Below, in pieces: positions 1 through 9,438 of a DNA stretch of 64,000 nucleotides. The stretch's first letter is position 1; the number at the start of each line of letters is the position of its first letter. The translations under genes and the position numbers were made by a program. The notes below the pieces were generated by a model that made no database searches, was not told where the DNA came from, and saw only the letters and a list, made by a program, of their open reading frames with translations. The stretch spans positions 9,461,544 to 9,525,543 of the forward strand of contig OY756968.1 in NCBI GenBank assembly GCA_963580455.1, written 5' to 3'. This stretch comes from Euonymus europaeus (lineage: Eukaryota; Streptophyta; Magnoliopsida; Celastrales; Celastraceae).

Positions 1-736
1 GAGGCCCAAACCAAACAAGAAGCCCCTTCACAGAAACCAAAAGTGGTCCAAAACCCATAACCATCTAAAACAGGCCCAAAACAGATCCAGGCCCATTACA
101 TGTAAACACAACCCAAGACAAAGCCTAAAATAAAACACAAACGGCCCAAATTAATATAAATCGAGCCCGGCCCGATCCTCAAGCTTCCAGCCCAACAACA
201 CACCCCTGGCCTAGCCCGTTACTGTGCTTCTTTCTCCTCCCATAGCAGACCTGTCCGACAATGGCTTTTCCCAGGTTTCTTTTTCCCTCCCATCTTCCTG
301 TTGCCAACCGAGACATACAAAACAAACAAAGCAAACCAAGGTACAACAAGATCCAAACAAACAATTCCAAGTAGAAATAAAAATCCAAACTAGCTAAATG
401 AAATCCTTAACATGTATGATTGGCATAGTAAAATAACAAGAAAAGAAACAGACTGAAATTAAAATCGAAATCAAACCTCCGAATCCACTTTTCTTGTTAG
501 TTTTTTTTTCTATTTTTTTGGATCTTCCTTCTCAAAGAAATCTGCTCCGGCTTTTCCTTCTTTCTTTTCTTCTTCAATTTTCTGGGTTCTCCTCAAAAGA
601 AGCCACTGGCTTCTCTCTAAAACATTCGAAAATCCCTCTAATCTTCCCCAAAAAACAACTCGAAAATCCCTCTGATCTCCCCCAAGAACCTCTGGTTGTT
701 TTTTCCAGAAAAATTCCTCCAAAAACAACCCAATAA

Positions 737-845
737 CAGCCACGAAATTCCTCCAAAACAGCCCCAAAAACCAGCCACGAAATTCCTCCAAAACAGCCCC
801 AAAACAGCCACGAAATTCCTCCAAAACAGCCCCAAAAACCAGCCT
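737..845. repeat. Minisatellite, ~34-bp unit, about three copies
   Basis: The phrase CAGCCACGAAATTCCTCC recurs at 737, 772 and 805 (spacings 35 and 33 bp), each followed by AAAACAGCCCCAAAA. A partial unit precedes it (from about 711) and another follows (about 840). It lies inside LTR-A, downstream of its TATA box on the minus strand. Copy-number variation in the LTR leader is the simplest reading. The repeat also explains the repeated peptide in the minus-strand ORFs here. Confidence 0.85.
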
Positions 846-869
846 CCTTTCTCTGTTTCCTCTTCCTCC

Positions 870-877
870 TTTTATAA
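870..877 (-). promoter_or_regulatory. Putative TATA box of LTR-A
   Basis: The minus strand reads TTATAAAA followed by GGAGG about 462 bp from the LTR tip, with a purine-rich leader after it. Position and sequence fit a Pol II promoter in the U3 region of a plant LTR. There is no direct evidence of transcription. Confidence 0.4.
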
Positions 878-1339
878 CAACAAAAACCGAATTAAATCCC
901 CCAAAAATCAACAATATCTAGCCTAAAAGTCTCTGTCTTTGAATTCAGCCTTCTCTTTCTTCGTTTTTCAAACTTGGAGGCGCCTCTCTTCTCCTTGGCT
1001 TCATCTGGTGCCTCTCCCTCTCTTCTGTCTCCCAGGTTCTCTCTCTCTCTTCTCCCATAACCGGCGGCCTCTTCCTTCTTCTTATCAAAACCTTTAGGTA
1101 TTAGGGTTAAAACTTGGGTTGGGCTGGGCTTTTAGTTGGGTGATGATTTGGCTTGATTTAATTAGATGGTGGGCTTAATTGGGTTTAATTGGGAGATGGG
1201 CCAGAATTTGGACTTAATTGGGTAGGTTAGTTTAAATGAATGAATTAGTAATTGGGCTTGGTTTTTGGTGAGTTTAATGGGCTTCGTCTTGGCTTGGGAA
1301 AAATCAAAACTTTCCGGACAAAAATGGGGTACTACAACG

Positions 1340-1958
1340 TATCAACTTTTATGGTTTGGAATTGGTCAACTCTCTCCATCAACAAGCTTTTAACGATTTT
1401 GGCCATTTGGGATCAAAAGTTAGTCTTTTGTCAACGAAACAATCTACGATGCGTATACTAGAAAATTTGGATGTAAGAAAACAATAAAAAGTGTACACCT
1501 ATCAACTTTGATTGTTCGAAATGGCTCAACTCTCTCCATTGAGGAGCTTTTAAAGGTTTTGTCCATTTGGGAACGAAAGTCGGTATTTTTGCAACAAAAC
1601 AATCCACGGATGTTTTGAAACAATAAAGAAGCCTTTAACAGTTTTTTCCAATTGGAGGAGCTTTTAAAGGTTTTGAAACAATAAAGAGTGTATAGCTTTC
1701 AAACATTGATGTTTTGGAATTACTTAACTCTCTTCATGGAGGAGCTTTAAATGGTTTTGCTCATTTGTGAACAAAAGTTGGTCTTTTGGCAACGAAACAA
1801 TTTACGATGCGCATACAAGAAAATTTGGATGTAAGACAACAATAAAATGTGTACACCAATCAATTTTAATGATTCAGAATGACTCATCTCTCTCGACTGA
1901 GGAGCGTTTAATGGTTTTGTCCATTTGGGAAAGAAAATTGATATTTTTACAACAAAAC
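1340..1958 (-). repeat. Satellite block 1 (~160-bp monomers, minus orientation)
   Basis: About four monomers in reverse orientation, recognised by the recurring words GAAACAATCTACG, AACTCTCTCCAT, GGAGCTTTTAA and GTGTACACC. The block is rearranged between about 1600 and 1700, where TTTTGAAACAATAAAGA-type sequence occurs twice about 60 bp apart, implying a small internal duplication or deletion. The last five bases (AAAAC) are the probable target duplication of the element that follows. Short ORFs here are satellite noise. Confidence 0.9.
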
Positions 1959-1960
1959 TA

Positions 1961-4178
1961 TGAAACCCCGACCCTATAATTTTGTGAAATGTTGATGTTC
2001 GATCAAATTGGGAAAACTGGACAAGGCGCACGAGAGGGCGCCTAGTCCAGTGAGTGACAGAAATGCAGGTAAGGAAAGAAGTACAGAAAAGGAGGCACTG
2101 GACTGGGCGTACCTCAGGGCGCCTAGGCGCAGCGCCCAGTCCAGTGAATGCATGAATGGAGGAAGTCCAGAAGAGGAGGCACTAGACTGGGCGCACCTCA
2201 GGGCGCCTGGGCACAGCGCTAGTCCAGTGGGAGAGGGGGAAATGGAGTAGGCGCAGAGGCGCCTAGGCGCACCTTGCCTGGGCGTGAAAACCCTGCCCGC
2301 CCAGGACGGCGCCCAGAGCAGCGCGCCAGAGAAATTTTTGGTAGGTTAGAGCGCCTAGGCGCAACCCGAGTTTTCAAATAGGCTCTAGCGAGCCATTTTA
2401 GGGAATCTCTGGGTTGTTTCAGTTCTAGAGAGAGAGAGAGCGACGATTCTAGAGAGAGAAGAGTATTTGAGGTGATTCTTGGAGATTTAAGCTTGGTTTT
2501 GGAGATTTAGGATTCAAGGAAGATTCAAGCTTTGGAGGTAAGATTTCTTCATTTTTCCATTTCTAGGGTTTTGAGTAGATCTTGTTAGTTTTGTTTAGAG
2601 TTGATTCCTATGGTTTAGATATGTTGATTTTGGGTCATATGTGGTTGTATATGTAGGTTTGATTCTTGTTTTGGAGTTGAGTTCCATAAGGTTGAGTTTG
2701 GGGGTTTGAGAGGAACCCTAGAGAGAGAAAGTAAGTTTTCTCAATTTAATTGTTTAATTCATATTGGTTATGATATGTTGAGTTGTTTTGGATGATCATT
2801 AGAGTTTGATTGTGTAAAAATTGATAGGTTGGAGAAACGGGGTTAAAAACCCTAATTGTGAGATTTGTGAATTGCTCGACATGAGGTAGGGGATTTTCAA
2901 CCATTCTTCCTATCCTTTATTCTCGATATTCTAAAGAGCGTTTCGATTCTTCATTGGTCATTTATTTGTGTTTCCGCCTTAATTGCTTCTAAGGGGAAAC
3001 GAACCTTGCCTTTGGATATTGTAATTCTTGATGTTGCATGACCCGATTGTGTGTGTTCCATAATCTATGGGCACGATTTGATTCCGTTCATGCATCATGA
3101 TAGTTATGTACATATATATGTAGGATGTTCATATATATATATATATATATATCTTTTCGGCATGTCATGGCATAAACGCATTAGAATTGCATTGGACTTC
3201 GAGTATGGACTCGAAGATCCTTAGGATTCTTGAAAGCTACTTGGAGGGATGACGAGGTGATGAGAGTTACCACCAAGTCATATGAACTCCTTGTAGGATA
3301 ACGCACTAGAGGTACGGTTAATGAGGGACCTTGCCTGGAATGGTGTGGGCGTGATGGTATCACCCAATCGGGTAATCCAAGATCGTTTGATGTTAGGGAG
3401 CTTGCTCCTATTCAATATGACATGGATAGCGACCATGATATTGATGAGTTGATGTGGTGATCTTGCACACGTTCGATATTACATGGACCGAGCCATGGTA
3501 TCGATGAGGTTGCTCATTGAGGGGATTGCTCGGATTGATGTTTTACATGATTGTTGAGTATACGTGCATGTAGTAGTTTTCATATTGCTGCATAACTTAT
3601 AGATCGGATTCTGGCTTTGTTCTCTTATACTCTTACCCTACTGAGCTTCTTGCTCACTCTCTACTTTCTTTTCCTCCCCACTGGTGATACTGGTACAGGT
3701 ACAAGTACTGGTGGAACAGATCAGTGAGAGCGTGATGTGACATGGATGGCCCTAGGTAGGATGAGGGTGCTAGAGAGATACTCTAAGCACGTATTTTGTA
3801 TATGATGTATGAGTGTTGTTCATGATATTGTTATAACCATTGGCACCAGAGGGTGTATGCATGATGTAAGCTGAGTTTGACTTTTGGTTTTATGATATTA
3901 TAAATTTGATTGATGTGTAGATTACTATCAGTTTGTGCATACTGGTAGTGGATGGCCTGAGGCCCATAGGATCAGGATTGCACGTGATTGAGGCCTGAGG
4001 CCTAGCTAGGTTGCTAGTGTGATGGATTGAATTTTCTACTGCGTGTTTCTGATGCAGGCGGGGACTCTCCGATATACGGAGAGATGCCGTCGGATTTCTG
4101 GTCTGTCGGATGATCGTACTAGTGGCCTAGGACGGTGCCAGAGAGGCACCCGTGGCGTGCCCAGATCGAGGCGTCACA
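1961..4178 (+). repeat. 5' LTR of Tekay-like element (2218 bp)
   Basis: Starts TGAAACCCCGACC and ends GGCGTCACA, immediately followed by the spacer ATT and a PBS. It aligns by eye along its length with the LTR at 60318-62576, sharing the GC-rich GCGCCTAGGCGC cluster near the 5' end, a run of AG-rich leader with CTAGAGAGAG, the TGCATCATG and GGCATGTCATGGCAT words, the TGAGCTTCTTGCTCAC word, and the CGGGGACTCTCCGATATACGG motif near the 3' end. A (TA)n run sits at about 3131-3152. An ORF on the minus strand at 3181-3363 has no support as a gene. Confidence 0.9.
2096..2146. other. Perfect 14-bp inverted repeat with palindromic loop inside the LTR
   Basis: CACTGGACTGGGCG at 2096-2109 is the exact reverse complement of 2133-2146. 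The 23-nt loop contains the perfect palindrome GCGCCTAGGCGC (2119-2130). The same arms and loop length occur in the LTR copy at 60564-60614. It lies within a GC-rich cluster (about 2020-2370) in which CCAGTCCAGTG and GGGCGCC words recur. Function is unknown; it could form a cruciform or RNA hairpin. Confidence 0.85.
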
Positions 4179-4181
4179 ATT

Positions 4182-4192
4182 TGGTATCAGAG
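4182..4192 (+). promoter_or_regulatory. Primer binding site (initiator tRNA-Met type)
   Basis: TGGTATCAGAG three bases after the LTR end matches the 3' end complement of plant initiator tRNA-Met, the usual primer of chromoviruses. Confidence 0.85.
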
Positions 4193-4356
4193 GGAGGTTG
4201 GTTTGATTTATATATATAGGATCGGGGATGGGTCTTAGATGTATGGTATGTAATCCAGGCCATGTCACAACCGCTGCTGATCCGGTATGTTTTCTAGTCC
4301 CTAATAAATCCTCTGTTGAGTTGTGTGTTCAATGGTATTGTCTGTTTGCCATGCAG

Positions 4357-4404
4357 ATGAATACCCGTAGAACTACCAGGTCCGAGAGTGGGACTGAGGT
4401 ACCT
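4357..4404 (+). pseudogene. gag 5' fragment (16 codons)
   Basis: The start codon at 4357 opens a frame that reads MNTRRTTRSESGTEVP, identical to the first 16 residues of the gag frame at 62753 in the sister element. Homology stops at 4404, after which the sequence is foreign. The start is supported by that identity and by the conserved GCAG just upstream. It is only a relic. The 71-residue ORF that spans it begins upstream in the untranslated leader and is not meaningful. Confidence 0.8.
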
Positions 4405-5987
4405 GATTGGGATGGTATTTTGCATATTTTTGTGGAGTTTTGAAAGCAAGAGGTTGAGTTTCAATGCTTAAAAACCACATTTTAGGTTTGAGTTGCCGAA
4501 ATCCATGTTAATGAGCCAATGCATAATTCAACACTTTGACATAGTCATTTTAAGTGTTTTCTAGTGGTTCAAGTTGGTTTGGTAGCTTAGAGATATGAAA
4601 TCCAAGTTTTGGGCATAATGGTTAGAAGTTATGGAAATGCTATCTCTTAAGCATTTGAGTTTTAATATGCCGAATTTTGTTCTATCAACCTAAAAATGGT
4701 TTTGACACTTGTTTAAGTATATTTCAGTCATTTATGACTTGTTTGAATGGGTTTTGTAGGCTCCGGATTGATCGGGGTTGAATATGGAAGAAAAGACACA
4801 AAGGAGCTGAAAAATTGCATTTTGCTGTCAACCGTCCGGACACTTATCAGAAACCTTCCGGACGGTTCAAGAAGAAAGATGGACAGATTGATTTTCAAGC
4901 ATATCCGTCCGGACGGTACTATTCACCGTCCGGACGGTTGAAGAAGAAAGCCGGACAGTGCTGTTTTCAAGCATATCTGTCCGGACGGCACTGCGCAATA
5001 ATTTTCAGGTCAACGTTTGAAGGTGTAAAGGATCGAATTTGAAGAACATTTCTTCTACAAAGTTGAAGTAGACATCCAGATCTTTCCAACGAGTGCTCAT
5101 ACGCATAAATCAATTGGGAATTGAAGTCTTTGGAATTAAAACAAGATGCTGCCTTGAACAGTTCAGTAATTTCGGGTTTTATGATTTTTACTCAATTCTT
5201 GAAGGGCAAACTTGTCTAATTACTTTATTTGACCAATGGGACATATTTGTAATAGGTTAGGATGGTCTTTTAACAGAGGTATGAGGGTTTTATGGGTCTT
5301 GAGACCCCATTCTTTGTACAACACTCATTTTGGCCAAAAATACATATTCTCTAAGGTTTTTGTTCTCTTACCTTGTTCTTGATCTTTGATTCTTGCTTGG
5401 GGTTCGAAAATCAGTCTCTTGAAGATTGCTAGGAGTCTTGGAGACCCAACCAACTAGAAGAAGAAGTTCTTCCTCCTTGTAGAGCTTGAGAAGAGCCCAA
5501 GTTGGATTACCCTCAACTTCTATTTGTAGATTGGAAGGCCGATTCACCTCAACATTCGACATTGGATTTGATCTCTAAACTCCTCTTCCTTATTGTTATT
5601 TCATTTTATTATCGCATTTGGGTTCATAGTTTTAGTTTAATCTACTTGAATATTTCCATTCCGATTTAGTTTGTGCTTGAACGTTTTATGTTATGTTTTA
5701 CATTTTATTATGTTGTGCTTATTTCCATTTTGATTTTCTGCAGTAGTTTAGTATTTAATTCTCATTTCGTATATTAGGGTTTAGTTCAATCAATCACCCC
5801 AAGAGGGAAAACTGAATCTAACCAATGGTTAGTGCAATTTTGCCACACTTAACATTGTGAATACCATATTTAATTAAGTAATTAGGTTAATAATCCATAG
5901 ACCCAAGCCGAAACCAAAAGTCTTTGTGAGACGATTTGGGATTCACTCCTATTATTACTTTGACAAACCTACACTTGGGATGAGTAT
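4405..5987. mobile_element. Foreign block replacing the element interior, probably an LTR fragment of another retroelement
   Basis: No convincing ORF. Three features stand out. A cluster of CCGTCCGGACGG-type palindromes at 4832-4990 recurs four or five times within GAAGAAAG and TTTTCAAGCATATC words. A gene-like AT-rich middle lies at 5340-5800. Near 5930-5985, the sequence GTGAGACGATTTGGGATTCA, then TATTATTACTTTGACA, then a CACTTGGG end resembles the conserved 3' part of many plant Tat/Athila-type LTRs. I infer an LTR fragment from another gypsy family brought in by nested insertion plus deletion or by illegitimate recombination. Its own termini are not recognisable. Confidence 0.5.
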
Positions 5988-6379
5988 GATGTATGAGTGT
6001 ATATGATTTATGAGTGTTGTTCATGATATTGTTATAACCATTGGCGCCAGAGGGTGTATGCATGATGTATGTTGAGTTTGATTTTTGGTTATATGATATT
6101 ATGAATTTGATTGATGTGTAGATTACTATCAGTTTGTGCATGCTGGTAGTGGATGGCCTGAGGCCCCTAGGATCAGGATTGCATGTGATTGAGGCCTGAG
6201 GCCTAGCTAGGTTGCTAGTGTGATGGATTGAATTTTTTGTTGCGTGTTTCTGATGCAGGCGGGGACTCTCCGATATACGGGGAGATGCCGCTGGATTTCC
6301 GGTATGCCGAATGATCGCACTAGTGGCCTAGGACGGTGCCGGAGAGGCACCCGTGGCGTGCCCGGATTGGGGCGTCACA
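5988..6379 (+). repeat. 3' LTR fragment (last 392 bp)
   Basis: Begins GATGTATGAGTGT and matches about 3805-4178 of the 5' LTR almost base for base, including the GGCCTGAGGCC words and the terminal GGCGTCACA. A short duplication of ATGATTTATGAGTG type lies at the left edge. Satellite resumes at 6380. Confidence 0.9.
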
Positions 6380-7530
6380 AAAACAATCTATGGACCGTAT
6401 AATCGTAAATTTGACATGAAATAATAATAAAAAGTGTACACCGACCAACTTTGATAGTTCGAAATTGCACTCTCTCGATAGGGGAGTTTTTGACGATTTT
6501 TTCCTATTGAGAACGAATATTGGTCTTTTGACAACGAAACAATCCACGAAGCGAATACTAGTAAATTTAGACATAAGGCAACAATCAAAAGTGTACACCT
6601 ATCAACTTTGATGATTCAGAATTGCTTAACTCTCTCAATGCAGGAGATTTTAATATTTTTATCGATTTGTGAACGAAAGTGAGTCTTTTGGCAACAAAAC
6701 AATCTACAGAGCCTATACTCATAAAATTTGACATTCAAGAACAATAAAAAATTACACCAACCAACTTTGGTGTTGCGAAATTGCCCAACTCTCTCCATAG
6801 AGAAGCTTTTAACGGTCTTTTGGCAACGAAACAATCTACGAAAGAAAATTCTAGTAAACTTGGACATAAAACAACAATAAAATGTGTACACCTATCAACA
6901 TTGGATGTTCATATTCGCTCAACTCTCTTCATGGAGGAGATTTTAAGGGTTTTTTTCCATTTGTGAACAAATGTTTGTCTTTTGGGACGAAAAAATCTGT
7001 GAATTACTTGTAAATTTGGACATAAAACAACGATAAAAAGTGTACACCTATTAACTTTGATGGTTTGGAATTGCTCAAATCTCTCCATAGAGAAGCTTTT
7101 AACGGTTTTCCAGATTTGGGAAAGAAAGTTGGTCTTCTCGCAACGAAACAATCTACAGAGTCTATAGTCGCAAAATTTGAGATAAAATTACATCAAAAAT
7201 TGCACATCGATTAAATTTGATAGTCCAAAATTGCTTAACTCTCTCCAAGGAGGAACTTTTAATGATTTTCTACATTTGGAACGAAAGTTGGTATTTTGGC
7301 AATAAAACAATCTACGAAAGTTATAGTAGTAAATTTGGACATAAAACAACAATAAAAAGTGTATACTTATCAACTTTGATGGTTCAAAATTACCCAACTC
7401 TCTCCATGGAGAAGTTTTTAATGGTTTTAACCATTGGGGAAAGAGAGTTGATCTTTTAGCTAACAATCTACGGAGCCTATTATCGTAAAATTTGACATAA
7501 AATTACAATAAAAAGTGCATATCGATCAAA
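6380..7530 (-). repeat. Satellite block 2a (minus orientation)
   Basis: About seven ~160-bp monomers. The left-arm variant with CTCTCGATAGGGGAG plus TCCTATTGAGAAC is present near 6470-6520. The block stops at ATCGATCAAA (7530), inside a monomer. Small minus-strand ORFs are satellite reading frames. Confidence 0.92.
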
Positions 7531-7981
7531 AGTTTCACTTATAATTGAGGTCATTTGGTCATTCAATTTGATCATACAAGTCTCAACTAGGCTAGTATCA
7601 CAACTGCATAGGTGAATTAATTTCAACTAACAAATTGAACATGATAGACTTAAAATTGACAATAAAAATTCCAGACTATCTTAAATAATTTTCAAAACAA
7701 AAATCAAGTCAATCAGAGATCATATGGATAAGTTATAACTATTCAACCAACATGTGCACAGTATTATGTTTGGATAGTTTTTGTAATGCGAAAACGAACA
7801 AGTCTAGATTCATCCAATTCATAAAAAATATGATTAAACATAATTCTAAAGATGTCTAATGAAGCTTAAATCAATAGTTATAAATCATTTCATGATTTTT
7901 ACAAATTCATCCATAGTTAAGCACAATCAAATAGTCCAATATGTATTTTTGCATCAAAACACAAATGTAGGACCTGTGGTC
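7531..7981. other. 451-bp non-satellite block of unknown origin within the array
   Basis: AT-rich, without recognisable ORF, LTR terminus or TIR. It ends near GGACCTGTGGTCC, a short palindrome (GGACC-TGT-GGTCC, 7971-7983 approximately). Satellite stops at 7530 and resumes at 7982 about 25 bp further along the monomer, so the insertion was accompanied by a small deletion or is filler. I do not recognise it. Confidence 0.55.
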
Positions 7982-9438
7982 CAACACTCTCCCCATGGTG
8001 GAGCTTTTAACGGTTTTGTCCATTTGGAACCGACAGTTAGTCTTTTGGCAATGAAACAATCTACGAAATGAATACAAGTAAATTTGGACATAACGCAACA
8101 ATAAAAAGTGTACATGTATGAACTTTTATGGTTCATAATTGCTTAACTCTCTCCATGAAGGAGCTTTTAGCTGTTTTGCCCATTTTGGAACATAAGTTGG
8201 TCTTTTAGCAATAAAAAAATCTACCGAGCCTATAATTTTAAAATTTGACATAAAATTACAATAAAAAGTGCACATCAATCAAGTTTGATAGTTCGAATTT
8301 GCTCAACTCTCTCGATAAGGAAGCTTTTAATGGTTTTATCCTATTAAGAATAAATGTTGGTATTTTGACAATGAAACAATCTATGAAGTGAATACTATTA
8401 AATGTGTACATAAAACAACAATCAAAAGTGTAACCGAAACAACTTTGATAGTTCGGAGTTGCTCAACTCTCTCCATGGAGGAAGTTTTAGCGATTTTGCC
8501 CATTTGGGAAGGAAAGTTACTCTTTTGGCAATGAAACAATCTACGAAGGGTATACTAGTAAATTTTGACATAAAACAACAATAAAAAGTGTACACCTATC
8601 AACTTTGATTGTTCGGAATCGCTAAACTCTCTCGATAAAGGAGCTTTTAATGGTTTTGTCTTACTGAGAACGAATGTTGGTCTATTGACAACGAAACAAT
8701 CTATGAAGTGAATACTAGTAAAATTAGACATAAAGGAACAATAAAAGGTGTACACCTTACTACTTTGATGGGTCGGAGTTGCTCAACTCTTTCCATTGAG
8801 GAAGTTTTAGCTGTTTTACTAATTTGGGAATGAAAGTTAGTCTTTTGGCAACGAAACAATCTACGAAGCATATACTAGCAAATTTCGATATAAAAAAATT
8901 AAAATTTGTGCATCTATCAACTTTTACGATTCAGAATTGCTCAATTCTCTCCATGGAGAAGCTTTTAACGGTTTTGCCTCTTTGGGAACAAGAGTTGGTA
9001 TTTTGCCAACAAAACAATCTACGAAGCCTATACTTCTAAAATTTGACATTAAATTATGATAAAAAGTGCACATTGATCAAATTTGATAGTTCAAAATTGC
9101 TCAAATCTCTCCATCGAAGAACTTTTAATGTCCTTGTCAATTAAGGAATGAAAATTGGTCCTTTAGCAACAAAACAATCTATGAAGTGTATACTAGTAAA
9201 TTTGGACATAATCCAACAATAGAAAGTGTAGACCTTTCAAACATTGATGTTTCAAAATTGTTTAACTCTCTCCATAGAGGAGCCTTTAATGGTTCTGCCC
9301 ATTTGGGAACAAAAATCTTTTGATAACGAAACAATCTACAAAATGTATACTAGTAAATTTTGACATAAGGAAACAATAACAAGTGTACATCTATCAACTT
9401 TGATGGTTCGGAATGGCTCAACTCTCTCCATTGAGAAG
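7982..9438 (-). repeat. Satellite block 2b (minus orientation)
   Basis: About nine monomers with the recurrent GAAACAATCTACGAAG and AACTCTCTCCATGG words. Two copies of the variant with CTCTCGATAAGGAAGC or CTCTCGATAAAGGAGC occur about 325 bp apart (8305 and 8630), suggesting a dimeric local duplication. The block ends at TTGAGAAG where an Athila LTR begins. Confidence 0.92.

Larger units (their letters stand above)
1..1339 (-). mobile_element. LTR-like end of a gypsy-type retroelement (outward facing, LTR-A)
   Basis: Read on the minus strand this stretch begins at 1339 with (C/T)GTTGTAGTACCCC, then a region rich in GCCCAA/AGCCC words, a TATA box about 460 bp in, a short minisatellite and a purine-rich leader. 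The start and architecture match the sequence starting at 58655 on the plus strand (TGTTGTACCCC, GCCCAA-rich, TATAAAAG), so both are probably LTRs of related long-LTR gypsy elements, although internal similarity is low. It abuts satellite directly at 1340. The other end lies beyond the window, so element size and TSD cannot be seen. Predicted ORFs inside (for example 510-914 minus) are composed of the minisatellite and low-complexity codons and I do not consider them genes. The lineage (Tat/Ogre-like or other) is a guess. Confidence 0.6.
1961..6379 (+). mobile_element. Truncated Tekay/Del-like Ty3/gypsy element with foreign internal block
   Basis: A full 5' LTR (1961-4178), an initiator-tRNA-Met-type primer binding site, the first 16 codons of gag, a non-homologous 1.58-kb block (4405-5987) and the last 392 bp of a 3' LTR (5988-6379). 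The satellite word ACAACAAAAC stops at 1958 and resumes at 6380 as AAAACAATCTA, so AAAAC at 1954-1958 and 6380-6384 is a likely 5-bp target duplication, with two unexplained bases (TA) before the TG of the LTR. The element therefore inserted into a monomer and later lost nearly all coding sequence. It belongs to the same family as the copy beginning at 60318. No functional protein is encoded. Confidence 0.88.

Noticed and set aside
510..914. Minus-strand ORF of 134 residues rich in Gly, Phe, Trp and Arg
   Set aside because: It is built from the ~34-bp minisatellite and purine-rich LTR leader, and overlapping ORFs exist in other frames with the same repeats.
4228..4443. 71-residue plus ORF as a host gene
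   Set aside because: It joins untranslated leader, 16 gag codons and foreign sequence by chance; only the 4357-4404 part has homology.
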